Origin: Macrophomina tecta
Lineage: Eukaryota > Ascomycota > Dothideomycetes > Botryosphaeriales > Botryosphaeriaceae
NCBI GenBank assembly: GCA_024180945.1
Contig: JAKSGN010000003.1
Coordinates: forward strand, 3,534,001-3,598,000
Length of the DNA stretch: 64,000 nucleotides
Reading direction: 5' to 3'
The notes under the pieces are model-generated. The model was not told where the DNA came from. It did not search any database and worked only from the letters and a program-made list of their open reading frames with translations. The first letter of the stretch is position 1. Each line of letters begins with the position of its first letter. Shown here piece by piece: positions 10,764 through 20,719 of this stretch. Made by a program: the position numbers and the translations under genes.

Positions 10764-12209
10764 TCACTTTCCATCAACCCAAGCTTCTCCGACACTCCGC
10801 TGTCTCCACCTCGGTGCACCGTCGTCCGGCAGAACTTCCCATTTCGCCTTCTCGTCTAAAAAGATGTGCATCTTAACCTTGAAATCCTCAGGCAATCCCT
10901 CATCGACCGTCGCCAGACAGAAGCAGATCTCTTCTTCCAGCGCGCCGTCTGCTTGGACCCTGTAACGCATGTACACGGGCGTTCCGCATCTCTCACAAAA
11001 CGCTCTCACAGCCATTCTCGAGAACTTTACCTTCTTCAACACCCGATCTGAATCCTCCAACCACGTCACGTCCCGCACATTGACAGAGACAAAAGCCTCA
11101 GCCGGACCGCCACTCAACTTTTGGCAGGTCCTGCAGTGACACATGCTCGCACCCTCCTCTGGCACCTTTCCAACCGTATACCTGACATCGCCGCAGAGAC
11201 AAGATCCCGACACCGGCGGCTTCCGTGCTAGCGTGAGCCACACGCCGTCGACCTCCTTCACGCCCTTGGATGGATCGTCCGATATCTCAGCCTCTAGCAG
11301 CCACTCCTCGCAGAACAGGATACGCGCCTCTTCCCACTTGGGGCCGCGGTTCTGACCGAATGCCTTTCCGACCTGGCCGGTGATCATGGACTTGAACTGT
11401 CGCTCCATCTCCGCTTTGCTAGTGGACAGATAGCGTTCCTTGTATCCGGCCTGGTGGATGAACTTATTCTCTACGACCTGCATGCCGGCGGTGGCTGTCA
11501 GCATGTCCGGGAGCGAGTGCTCGTTCACGATCCAGCTGCGGTGGTAGGGCACGGGGACGCCCATGCGGCGGCCAACGCGCTCGAAGACCATGCCGGCGAT
11601 CTGGTTCTGCGGGTGAGGGACGTCGATGGCCAGGATGCCGCCGGGCTTGAGGTAGGAAAGCCAGGCGCGGATTGCCACGTCCGGTTCGGGCAGGAGCACT
11701 AGCGCAGAGGCCACGGTGATGAAGTCAAAGGAGCCCTTTTGGCCAGAAACTTCGGCCAACGAGTCCAATTCGGTGGCGGAGTGTTCAAACAAGCGCACAT
11801 GCTTCCAGCGACCGGGCTTGGCGGCGGCCTGCTCGTCGGTGGTGTCTATGAGCAGATCGGCGGCAGCGTCGGGGCGAGTGGGAGCGGCGCCCGTGTCCAG
11901 CTTTTGGCGCGCCACGGCTAGCATCTTGGGGCTAATGTCGACGCCAATGACGGCTCCGTCCGGTCCCACGCGCTCGGCGGCGAGGAAGGTCAGAAGGCCG
12001 GTACCACAGGCAAGATCCAGCACGCGGGCGCCGGGGAAGAGCGGCAGCTGCTGGACGAAGTCGCGGGCGAAGGATGGATGCCAGGAATCTTCGTAGGACG
12101 CAGCACGGGCGTCGTACATGCGCTTCGCGGCCGAGGTCTGCGGCTCAGAGGCAAGCGTACCCTCCATGATGGCCATGACGCGCTGTCGCGCTTCGTCTGA
12201 CGCGCACAT
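10764..12209 (-). CDS. SAM methyltransferase fused to a GFA/CENP-V zinc domain
   Basis: This single-exon gene of 481 aa joins two families. Residues ~30-200 are a class I SAM-dependent methyltransferase: motif [10 protein letters not shown] at 63-71, the acidic end of strand 2 at GVDIS (89-93), and an [12 protein letters not shown] segment. Residues ~333-455 are a GFA domain (glutathione-dependent formaldehyde-activating enzyme/CENP-V family) with the usual Cys set: [10 protein letters not shown] (C337, C339), CHCRTC (C357, C359, C362) and CERCG (C405, C408). GFA domains bind zinc and sometimes glutathione adducts. Each half occurs alone in fungi; the arrangement in one open frame is the notable point. 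The frame is clean with no stop or shift at the junction, so a true fusion is likely. The methyl acceptor is unknown. Start ATG 12209 is the first in frame. Confidence 0.88.
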   Translation of the reverse strand: MCASDEARQRVMAIMEGTLASEPQTSAAKRMYDARAASYEDSWHPSFARDFVQQLPLFPGARVLDLACGTGLLTFLAAERVGPDGAVIGVDISPKMLAVARQKLDTGAAPTRPDAAADLLIDTTDEQAAAKPGRWKHVRLFEHSATELDSLAEVSGQKGSFDFITVASALVLLPEPDVAIRAWLSYLKPGGILAIDVPHPQNQIAGMVFERVGRRMGVPVPYHRSWIVNEHSLPDMLTATAGMQVVENKFIHQAGYKERYLSTSKAEMERQFKSMITGQVGKAFGQNRGPKWEEARILFCEEWLLEAEISDDPSKGVKEVDGVWLTLARKPPVSGSCLCGDVRYTVGKVPEEGASMCHCRTCQKLSGGPAEAFVSVNVRDVTWLEDSDRVLKKVKFSRMAVRAFCERCGTPVYMRYRVQADGALEEEICFCLATVDEGLPEDFKVKMHIFLDEKAKWEVLPDDGAPRWRQRSVGEAWVDGK

Positions 12210-12937
12210 TCTGAGGCTGTCCGTTTGCGGCCGCGGGTGTAGGTGTCACGTTACCGTGGCGCCGGACGCGCGAGAAGATGGATTGGGGTTGTCGGAGGTG
12301 GAGATGCGAATGCACAGCCGGGGAATCCAGAAGGCACGGAAAGACTCGAGGGATTTAGAAAGGACAGGTAAGAGCATGGGAAGCTGAGCTGACACGGAGT
12401 GCGTCATAGGCGGGCAGATGGTGATAGGCATGGCGATAACGCGGGGCTAGATGGCTTTGTAAGCGCGGCTGTGTAAGACTGGAGGCAATTGGGTTAAGCG
12501 TGAGATGCAGCCGGAGCGAATAGATTGGCGGGAGATTGCAGCTGGGAGAAGTGGAAGGAGAGAGAAGGGGGAGTGCCAGACGGGACGCGAAACGGCGCCC
12601 GACCCCAAAGCTGGCCGGCCAGGCGTCCAGAGCATCGGCACGGAACAAGCGTCGAGGAACGAGCGAGCGGCAGAAATGCTGGTCGAGGCCAATGCGCGCG
12701 CGGAATGCGGCAAGAGCGATGGTGCTATCTGCATGCCGGCTCCGACGTCCGCAGCAGCGTCGTGGGGTCGTGGAGGACGCTGGTTGCGTGGGCGGGCGCA
12801 GCGGTCCCGAGATTGAGTGGCGACGCTTCTGCACGATGCTGCGGGAGAGCTGAGCAACGAGCAGGGCGGAGGGGCTGTTGGAGATGCTCAGTTCCAGACG
12901 AGAGCTCAGGTGGCTGCGGGCGCGATGCGAGAGGGCC

Positions 12938-12967
12938 GGAGGCGGAGGCGGAGGCGGAGGCGGAGGC
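12938..12967. repeat. (GGAGGC)5 tandem repeat
   Basis: Five perfect hexamer units lie in the divergent intergenic region. Confidence 0.95.
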
Positions 12968-13145
12968 GTGAGGCGACTGAACAGCGAGCGCAGCGCTCGT
13001 GGCAGCGTGTCCGGAGCGCGTACCTGCGTGCATGTGGGTATCTGGGGCAGGGATGCAGCTGGCAGAAGGGCTCTCGAAGGCCAGTCGTGGCGGCAGATGA
13101 CGTTTGTGTGTCGCGCGTTTCAGGCCGGGTTGGGCCCTGTCGTCG

Positions 13146-13146
<1 letters not shown>

Positions 13147-13179
<33 letters not shown>
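13147..13179. repeat. (GCT)11 trinucleotide tract with one GTT unit
   Basis: Eleven GCT-type triplets, the fifth being GTT, lie about 350 bases upstream of the coiled-coil protein start. Confidence 0.95.
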
Positions 13180-13180
<1 letters not shown>

Positions 13181-13528
13181 CCCAGCCACCCTGCCACCAG
13201 CAAGCAGAGGCAGATGTAAAGACAGCCAGCCCCCGCCAGATCGATCAGTCTCTACTTCCTGCTCCTGCTCCTGCTCGCCCTCTCACCGCCGCCGCGCGCT
13301 CCCTGACCCACTGCGATCTGGAGCACCAGCACATCGTCGCGTGGACGCATTATCCCCCGCCATTTATCGTTATCGACAGGGCTGACGCTGCGCCCATCCG
13401 TCTCAAACGCCGACCCGCCACAGGGTCCGACCGACCGCATTCCCGCTGTCCACGCCGGCCCCAGAGCTGCCGCCAGACGCGTCCCCGCATTCTGCCAGCG
13501 CGAGCGAGTGCCGGTCGAGCCTATTGAA

Positions 13529-15139
13529 ATGACAATGTTGGCCAGCCCGGCTGCCGCCGCGACCACCTCGCACGCCACCGTCTGCTCCCTGCGAGCAAAG
13601 GAGCACGGCCCGCCAAACCACGCTCCGCGATCCCCTTCTCGCCGCCAGCCCTCCCACCCCAACGCCCCCCTCTCAGACGTCGCCCTGGACAAGCCGCCGC
13701 AAGTGCTGTTGACACGACAGGACACCAGCTACGACCCCGCTGCCTTCTCGCTGGACGACGACTGTCTGCCGCCCTCGCCGGCCCGCGGCCATCCCAAGGC
13801 CTACTCCACCGCCTTCCTGGACAGCTGCAGACCGCTAGTTCATCGAGCGACCTCTTCGCTGTCCGCCTTCCAAAACCAGTCTCGCGCCTCACTCCCCTCA
13901 CCCACAAAATCCTTCGCCTCTTTCATCCCGAGCCGCCGTGATCCTGCTCCCTTGCCTGACGAACAAACGCCCCGCGTCTCTGCTCTAGGAGACTGGTTCA
14001 ACGGCTCCTCCGCACCCTTCACCCTCAGCAGGGACCCTCGCCACGACGACGACGAGTCTGACATAGGCTCCGACTCCGATCTCGACTCCGACGACGACTA
14101 CGACGACACCATGGACGGCTCTCACTCCCAGCGCAATGCCGCCGCCCTCGGCCGCACCAAGTCGCTCAAGCGCGCCAGCACCCAGAGCTTCGCCAGTAAC
14201 AACTCCCAGCCGCCTCCAGCCACCTCCAATTTCCTGTCGTGGTTCACCCGCAAGTCTGATGCCCCCAAGAATGGCAACAACCTGCCCCAGGACCCCCTGT
14301 CCGTCCTGGACATCGAGAGCGCCCTCTTCCCCAACGGCCAGCCCGATCCGCTCGACCCCCACGCCTTCCACGACCTCCACAAAGCGAGCGTTGCTCTCCT
14401 CAAGCAGTTCCAGATGTCGTACAAGGCCATGCAGCTGTGCATGCAGGACACGAGACTAGAGGAGGACGGCCTGCGCGAGGAGAAGAAGCAGGCCGACGTG
14501 CATGCTCAGAACCTGCAGATGCAACTGGACAACCTGAAGGCTGACGCCGAGAAGCGCGACAAGGAAATGAGCGCCTTGCGCGACGCCCTCGAGAGGGAGC
14601 GCCAGCTGCGCGCCGACGAAGAGGAGGCTCGTATTGCCTCGCTCCGCGCCGTAAGGGGCCCGGGCTGCAAGTGTAACCGTAAGAGCACCGCGTCCAGCAC
14701 AATCACCACCGAACCGAACGGCGTCCTGAGCGATCGCGACTCAGGCTTCGAGTCCGAGGGAGAGACCGTCACCGACGACTTTGCCCACAGCAGGCCCACC
14801 AGCATGCTGAGCGACTCCGACATCCCCGAGCTCGACAGCAACCCGAGCTCCGCTCCCACCTCCGCTCCGAGCCCCGTCGAACCCTCCAAGCCCACCTTGT
14901 TCAAGCGCAAGAGCACCTTCGACACCGCCCTGCAGAAGAAGCGCGACCAGCGCAACTCGCAGCGCGGCAGCGTCATGCCCATCATCCTGACGGGCGCCGG
15001 CAAGATGGCGGACAACAACGGCCAGATGGACGTGTGGCGTGAGAACAGGGAGTTGAGGGAGAGAGTCGAGGCTCTCGAGCGAACCGTTGACGAGGCCCTC
15101 GGCATCGTCGGCAGCCTCGAGGCCGGTATTGTCTACTGA
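13529..15139 (+). CDS. Coiled-coil, low-complexity conserved hypothetical protein
   Basis: This single-exon gene encodes 536 aa from ATG 13529 (context GAAATGACA). The open frame extends seven codons further, but only to a GTG. The N-terminal third is Ser/Pro-rich and disordered. An acidic Asp/Ser run lies at about residues 173-193 and a short ordered stretch around SVLDIESALFPNGQPDPLDPHAF. A strong coiled coil with charged heptads spans about 311-375. This is followed by a CKCNRKS motif, an acidic Ser-rich linker, a basic patch, and a second short coiled coil close to the C-terminus (ENRELRERVEALERTV). Such a layout suggests a cytoskeletal or polarity scaffold, but I cannot place it in a named family. 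No signal peptide or membrane segment is seen. Confidence 0.85.
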   Translation: MTMLASPAAAATTSHATVCSLRAKEHGPPNHAPRSPSRRQPSHPNAPLSDVALDKPPQVLLTRQDTSYDPAAFSLDDDCLPPSPARGHPKAYSTAFLDSCRPLVHRATSSLSAFQNQSRASLPSPTKSFASFIPSRRDPAPLPDEQTPRVSALGDWFNGSSAPFTLSRDPRHDDDESDIGSDSDLDSDDDYDDTMDGSHSQRNAAALGRTKSLKRASTQSFASNNSQPPPATSNFLSWFTRKSDAPKNGNNLPQDPLSVLDIESALFPNGQPDPLDPHAFHDLHKASVALLKQFQMSYKAMQLCMQDTRLEEDGLREEKKQADVHAQNLQMQLDNLKADAEKRDKEMSALRDALERERQLRADEEEARIASLRAVRGPGCKCNRKSTASSTITTEPNGVLSDRDSGFESEGETVTDDFAHSRPTSMLSDSDIPELDSNPSSAPTSAPSPVEPSKPTLFKRKSTFDTALQKKRDQRNSQRGSVMPIILTGAGKMADNNGQMDVWRENRELRERVEALERTVDEALGIVGSLEAGIVY

Positions 15140-17355
15140 TCCCCCGACTTTCCCCCCATAATCATCTGGGACGCGTCCACGCGAATGATTGTGGCTTTGC
15201 TGGTGTTGTGTACGATTGGAAGAAGAGCATTTTGGATGATACCCTTGTCACATCGAGGACAAGCACGTTGGATTTTCGGGGCACGCAGCAGCACTCACCG
15301 AGAGGCATGCGCAAGCAGCTGTTGGATGAAGAATTTTTTTTTCACGACCACCACTTTATCATGGGAGTTGGCGTTTTTCCTAGAGATCCCCTCCACATAT
15401 AGACTGATGGGTTGGCTGGGAGTCAATTGGTTGTTTCTCTTTCTTATCACCCGCACACCACACCACAACACCATCAACATCTATCTTTCTTCATCAGAAC
15501 AGACTGTATACCTCTTTATATACCACCCAACCTTTAGTTACCCAAAAAACCAACCAAGACTTTAACCGCCCATCAAAGATCTCTTACACAACCATCGACC
15601 ATCACCAACACTTCTTTCTTTCTTCAATTCTTCCGGACATTCCAAGTCTGCTCTTCTTTTCCCCCCCTCCTTTCTTCGATTCTTCATGCTCATGCATGGA
15701 CGCCGGGCTTTCAAAAGATGCGACGGATTCGAGATTAACCTTCTCTGTAGATTAGCTTTTGTCGCGGACGATCACAGGTTCCTGCGGGATCTTTGCGAAT
15801 GAAAAAAAAACAAGAACTTTGCTTTTTACTTTCCAAGTTTATTCCCTCACTCCCCCAAACTCCGCTACTCTATACCATGTAATCTTAATCTATAGTCCTG
15901 TTCCCCCCTTCTTCTCTCTGGCAGAGGAAAAGATGAGCAGTTTGGTCTTTTCCGGAGACATAGGGACGGGGCGTCGGGAAAAGAGGTGGGAAAACTAATC
16001 ACGACATGGGCGCACGCGCAAAAAGGTAACATGAACATATAAAGATATCCCGTTTCGCTTTTCGTAGGTAGCTCCAATGAACAGGTTTTGATAGAAGCAC
16101 ACTCATCAGCCCTAATTCCCCGCAACTGCGTTGCACTTCTGTGCTGATTGTAGTCTTTCCTCAGCAAAAAAACAGCACAATCGGCTCTCTGCAACAACTG
16201 CCGACAGCATGAATGAGGATCGCACGTCTGCCTCTTTAGCTCCGTTTCACAAAAGCCTTCTTTCCACAGCTCGACAGGCCATCCCGTCCCTCAACACCAC
16301 AGGCCCCCCCCCCTCCCTTCTACTGCGGACAGCGAGAAGACCGGTCGCCGAAACCGACCGTCGTCGCAATCGAGCGGAGCCTCCTTCCGTGTAGCGATAC
16401 CATCATTTTCCCCCTCCTTTCACCCAGCTGCCGGTGACTGTTGCCGCAGACCGACGCACTTTCTGCCCATTTACCCTCTCGGCACGACGTCCGCCTTCGT
16501 TCTCTTCAAATATCTGAGCCCGCGAGAGGTCGTTGGTCGTCCGCAGGCGCGAGCTGAGACACGCGCTCTGACGCTGTTCGAGGATAGTGGGGCTTTTTTA
16601 TCGTCGCCATGCTACGTTCCTGGCGTTCGCCCTGCGTTTTTCTTTTTTTTTTTTGGGGGGGGGGGGTGCCAGCCACGTGGTTGGGCGAGGTGAGCGAGGC
16701 CCTGGGTGCGCCTCGGAGGGTCAGCCGTAGGGGGGGCTTCAGCCACAGGATGCGAGTCAGCCGTCGGCGTGCGGAGGCCACAGCGACGTCGACCGATAGG
16801 CCGGCATCCGTTTGCATGCTCGGCCTCCACTGTTTTGGTGAATGACATGGGTTGAATTGGGAGGTTGTGCAGTTTAGTCCGGATCATGACTGCCATTTTT
16901 CCTTCGTCGCACAGACGGTCTGCTCAACGGTATTCCGCACGCGCCTTTTGAGGCGAGAATAAAAGGGGAAAAAAAAAGGGTCCACGACGGAAAGCTTTCC
17001 CAGAAATACCAATCGCGCGCCATCAGCAGAGAAATAAACCGATGCGGCTGTAGCTGAAGAATCGACTATGAAGTGGAAACAACCCGAAAGAGCTTGTAAA
17101 ACAAAAACACAAAACCCCGGAATAGAAATGGAGTATCTGCAGAAGAGGTGACGCAACCTTGACCGAGGCATGTTAATGCCCTGGGAACCTTGCTTGACGC
17201 TTGTCTCTTTCCGCCCTCAGCCCCCGCTCGATTTCCTCCCTTTCCTTTGCTTCCTGTCTAAGGTTCTGAGCAGCCTTGGCGTCCGCTGCCGCTTCTTGGG
17301 CCCTGCGTTCATCTGCTACACGTCAGATGGTATGGTCTCGGATGTCACGCCCATA
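15140..17355. other. Intergenic with leader-like segment and T/G tract
   Basis: The first part is the 3' region of the coiled-coil gene. At 15515-15522 there is a TTTATATA element followed by ~200 bases of CA/CT-rich, leader-like DNA, but only a 38-codon frame follows it. At 16643-16666 a T12 run abuts a G12 run. No gene is supportable. Confidence 0.5.
16643..16666. repeat. T12-G12 compound homopolymer
   Basis: Twelve T are directly followed by twelve G. This is a low-complexity tract prone to sequencing and replication slippage. Confidence 0.9.
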
Positions 17356-18150
17356 CTAGGAAATGTGCGGGGAATACGGACTCTCGCTCATTCTCTTCAG
17401 ACCAAGGATGGCCAGCTCCTCGTTGGGCAAGAGGAACTTCCTCTCGAAAATGGTATCCCTCCCGATTACAACGTCTGCGGGAAGGTCCGGTATGACCACG
17501 AAATGGTCCATATACGTCTTTGGCTTGTCTTTGAGTTGCCAGCAGCTGCTGAGGATGCTGCTGGGGGCGAAGCACTTGCCGTTACCGAACTGAATCTCCG
17601 GGCCCTGGTATCGAAGGCACTTCGCGCCGAGCTGCGCCGCCTTGGCCTCGGAGATGAAGTTGCGCGAGGCGCCTGTGTCCAGGAGGGCGCCGAAGACGTG
17701 TTCGACGTTGCTCAATGGCTCGAAGAAGATGCTCTTCTTGACGACCTTGTCGCCGTGGCCGAACGGCTCTTCCTCATCCAGGCTATTTGGGGTGGCGTAA
17801 GCCACCCTTGATCCTCCGGCACAGCCGTCGGAGAAGACTTGCGGGCGTTCTCCGTCAAATGAGGTCTTATCTAGAATACCGGTTATCTCGTCGTAAGTGC
17901 GTTTCCTGGTCAGGCCCGGTTCCGGAGTGGACGGTTGACCGCTAATGCGCTCGAACGTGCGCTGAAGCCTCCCAATGAAGCCATCGGTTACTTTCCCTAG
18001 ATTGTATACCCTTTCGGTGTGTTGGATTTCATGCATGATGCCGTAATTGATGCGTGCGAGCGGGGAGAGAGATGTTGCTTGGCTCTCCGCATCGGCCTGG
18101 ATCGGCTCCTGCAAGCCGCTTTCGCCGGCCAGCAGCGCCGGTGGCTCCAT
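17356..18150 (-). CDS. Retropepsin-like aspartic protease domain protein
   Basis: The product is 264 aa from ATG 18150, the first true ATG in the frame; the frame is open to 18288 but only to a GTG, so an upstream exon is possible. Residues 156-162 read LLDTGAS, the active-site motif of retropepsin-type aspartic proteases (catalytic Asp 158). About 70 residues later comes ADVVIGRD, matching the ILG-type second motif of single-lobe pepsins. These enzymes are half-size and must dimerise. The N-terminal half has a basic-acidic linker with no zinc knuckle or gag-like part. Nothing resembling reverse transcriptase, RNase H or integrase lies on either side, so this is either a domesticated retroelement protease or one of the many small fungal proteins with this domain. 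Whether it is active is unknown. Confidence 0.6.
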   Translation of the reverse strand: MEPPALLAGESGLQEPIQADAESQATSLSPLARINYGIMHEIQHTERVYNLGKVTDGFIGRLQRTFERISGQPSTPEPGLTRKRTYDEITGILDKTSFDGERPQVFSDGCAGGSRVAYATPNSLDEEEPFGHGDKVVKKSIFFEPLSNVEHVFGALLDTGASRNFISEAKAAQLGAKCLRYQGPEIQFGNGKCFAPSSILSSCWQLKDKPKTYMDHFVVIPDLPADVVIGRDTIFERKFLLPNEELAILGLKRMSESPYSPHIS

Positions 18151-19678
18151 GCCCGTGTAAATAACGGCATGCTCGTGCTGTTTTCCACGAACGTCGGACC
18201 TCGTGGTGGCTTGATTCTCGTACGTTTTGATCGGTCTGACTCCGTTGGCAATGATCAACCAAGGGGAGAGGGTGACACCCACAGACACACAGACACCTTG
18301 GAGCCCGTCCTGACAATGACGAGTCTGCGGAAAAGATGTTGGGGGACGCTGTTGTCAGAAGGGCGGAGGCGGCCTCCGGATCGTTTCTTCTTCGGATGCT
18401 GGCCCCCAGCCGGTAACTGGATCTGGATAATCTAAGAGCGCGTCAACTCAGTGCCAATCAGAATGTAGTCAACAGTACCTACCCTTCCAACAACGAAGAA
18501 ACTTTCCCATTTGAGTGCTGGGATGAGCTGATAATCTAAGGCACCGTTGATAAATGTCTAAGAGTGGCGGAGAATGTCTGCGCCGCAAGGCACTTCTCGT
18601 CTTTTGGGTGGGAGCTTACTTTCGGGATCGAAACTCTTGGACCTTTGGCTGGCCACACTGACGGCGGAGGAGCCACGTGGCATGGTGCTAGAGCCCGAAG
18701 TGTTAGTTCTGCTGAAACTACACGATAGGCTGCAAGGTTATCGGCGGCTGGTGTCTGGCAAGGCTGAGGAGGTTGGTAAGGCTGTGGTAAACAGCGAGTA
18801 AAAGGCAAGGGCGAGGACGGACTGAGCCTGGTAGTGGATGCCCTCGATTTTAAAACCCATCCAAGCTGGCTCGCTGTTTGCACGCGAGGCGTAGCGATGG
18901 AGCCCAAGCAAACCATCACTGCCCCCGCAGCCTTGTCTGGCCTCAGCCACCGCCGCGAGCTCAACATCTGGGGGGGCGGTCGCAGTCATTTTATTCAGGC
19001 AGCTTGCATAGCTTGCTGGAGCCTGGCTCGCTGACCACCACCATTCATAAAGGCGGCGAGGCTTCCTGAGGTCGAAAAGCTAGGCATCCCGCACAAGGAG
19101 GCCGCACGTGGGGCGGCGGAGCTTGAAGAGGCTTGCGATGCTGGCCTCAGGTGCGCAGGGAGTCGACTAGAAGGCAAACTGGACGCACTGTCAGCAGCCA
19201 CCAGACAACGGGTTTGGTCAGGTAGTCTGGTGAGCGGTGAGCACCCGCGGATGAGGCTGAAGCAAGTCGTGAGGCGAATGCGGGAGCAGGTGCGGGCCGC
19301 TAGTGGGGGCGATCGCATCACATGCCAACAATCCGGGCCTGCGGTCGCGTCGTCCCCGCTTGCTGAACACGAAAAGCCATCATGATGTTGAAGTATGCCT
19401 TGCCGCCCAGGCAGGACGGCTCCGGCCTCTGAACAGGGAACATGGGCCCAGAGAAGCCAAATGACGAAGGCAACCGGGCCAGTGACCTCTGTGGCTGGCC
19501 TCAGCCTCGATCACCCTTCGAATGGCTTAAGAAGGCGCTTTCCAACCGCTGAAGCGGTCAGACTGCTGATGAATAGCGCAGCAGCCTGCCGATAGGGGTA
19601 TTCCTTTGTCTTCCAGCAGTATTAACTGACCGCCGAGAAGGCTGACGCAACGCCCTACTACCTCTCACGCACGCGGAA
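18151..19678. other. Intergenic upstream of DUF6594 gene 1
   Basis: I see no supportable gene. A frame on the plus strand is open from 19035 to about 19384 without a start codon and an 83-codon frame lies on the minus strand at 18738-18989, both without recognisable features. The 11-mer gataatctaag occurs twice, near 18425 and 18530. Confidence 0.45.
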
Positions 19679-20719
19679 ATGACTACACAGGCCGGATGGC
19701 AGCAGGAAACGCGCAACGGGTATCCCGAGCTGGCCTCGGTAATGGGGCCGCATCGCGAGATGGCATTGTTCAAGCGCTTCGCCGCCCTCAGCGCGCGCAG
19801 CCTCCTCTACCGACAAGTCGAGCTGCTGGACCTCGAAGAGCAATTTAACATTCAGACAAATTTGGACCGAGAGTCCGAGCTCCCATTTCACAAGAACGCC
19901 AGGGCGTTGTTGAGATCCAAAGGCCATCCTGTGAGCGGGAAGCAGTGGGAGATGGTCGTGGAGATCAGGGAAAAGCTTAAGGAATACCGTGAGTCTGTGT
20001 GTCCGCATTGTATCGGCATAGTGCTTTCTGACATGCATCATCCTTAACAAAAGACGGGGCATTGCTCCAACAAGCTCAAGTGAACAAACTGCAGGATGCG
20101 AATGAATACGACTTGAGCGTTCTGAGAGGGTGGCTCCGCCAGCGGGAGGGTGGAAACAATTTTCTGAGTGGCCTTGAGGACAAGCCCTGGCGCGATGACA
20201 TGGAGAAGGATTTGGTCTCTTTATCGAACTCATCTGGCCGCAACCTCGATTACAGTACACGATGGGCTGCGGAGAAGTTTGTGCCGTGGTTGTACGGAAA
20301 GGGCCTTCAGCACAAAGTTAGTTCAGCTCTATATGCCAAGTTTGCCGGCTTATCTAACTGGAGGCCAGAAACCACTGTCAGACAGTGAAAAAGCCGGTCT
20401 TGTCGAGTGGAGAGACGGCTCATACCGCACTGCTTCTCGCATTCTTGGGGTACTAACTTCGATCTTGATGCCCTCCGTTGCCATCATCACGCTTTATTTC
20501 ATCCACAACATGCTTGCGCGAATATTTGCGGCTATTGGCTTCTCCGTCGTCTTCTCTGCAGCCTTAGCATTACTGACAACCGCTCGCCCTACCGAAATTG
20601 TTGGGGCGACAGCAGCGTAAGTTCCTAGTCAGGGCTGGAACAGAGTATTACTGACCTGGCGAGATAGCTTCGGCTCCGTGCAAGTAGTATTTATCGGCAG
20701 CACAAGCATGGCGCAATGA
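19679..20719 (+). CDS. DUF6594 family membrane protein, copy 1
   Basis: Four exons, 19679-19988, 20054-20316, 20369-20616 and 20668-20719, give 290 aa. Introns are 65, 52 and 50 nt, in phases 1, 0 and 2; intron 2 has a CTAAC branch site 14 nt before its acceptor. The product starts with the DUF6594 signature (GYPELASVMGPHREMALFKRF, then a Leu-rich helix with LYRQVELLDLEEQ). It continues through a helical region with WLRQREGG and ends in hydrophobic helices: TASRILGVLTSILMPSVAIITLYFI, an ARIFAAIGFSVVFSAALALL helix and a last short strand GSVQVVFIG. These proteins are fungal integral membrane proteins of unknown function with a cytosolic N-terminal part. No single open frame covers more than a third of it. 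Confidence 0.85.

Larger units (their letters stand above)
12210..13528. other. Divergent intergenic region
   Basis: This GC-rich region lies between divergently transcribed genes and should hold both promoters. It contains a (GGAGGC)5 tract, a GCT tract and C/T-rich leader sequence near 13220-13300. Long open frames here come from the repeats and have no protein character. Confidence 0.6.

Noticed and set aside
12817..13527. 236-codon plus-strand frame
   Set aside because: It is driven by the (GGAGGC)5 and GCT repeats (poly-Arg, poly-Ala) with no protein character and sits in the promoter of the coiled-coil gene.
13508..13528. Longer start for the coiled-coil protein
   Set aside because: The codon at 13508 is GTG. 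The same problem rules out the longer forms of the retropepsin-like (18288), DUF6594 copy 2 (33818) and P450 (37169, TTG) frames.
19035..19384. Plus-strand frame reading EVEKLGIPHKEAARGAAELE and onward
   Set aside because: The composition is helix-like, but there is no start codon, no convincing acceptor and no continuation; the opposite strand is also open. It could be a relic exon, but this cannot be supported.
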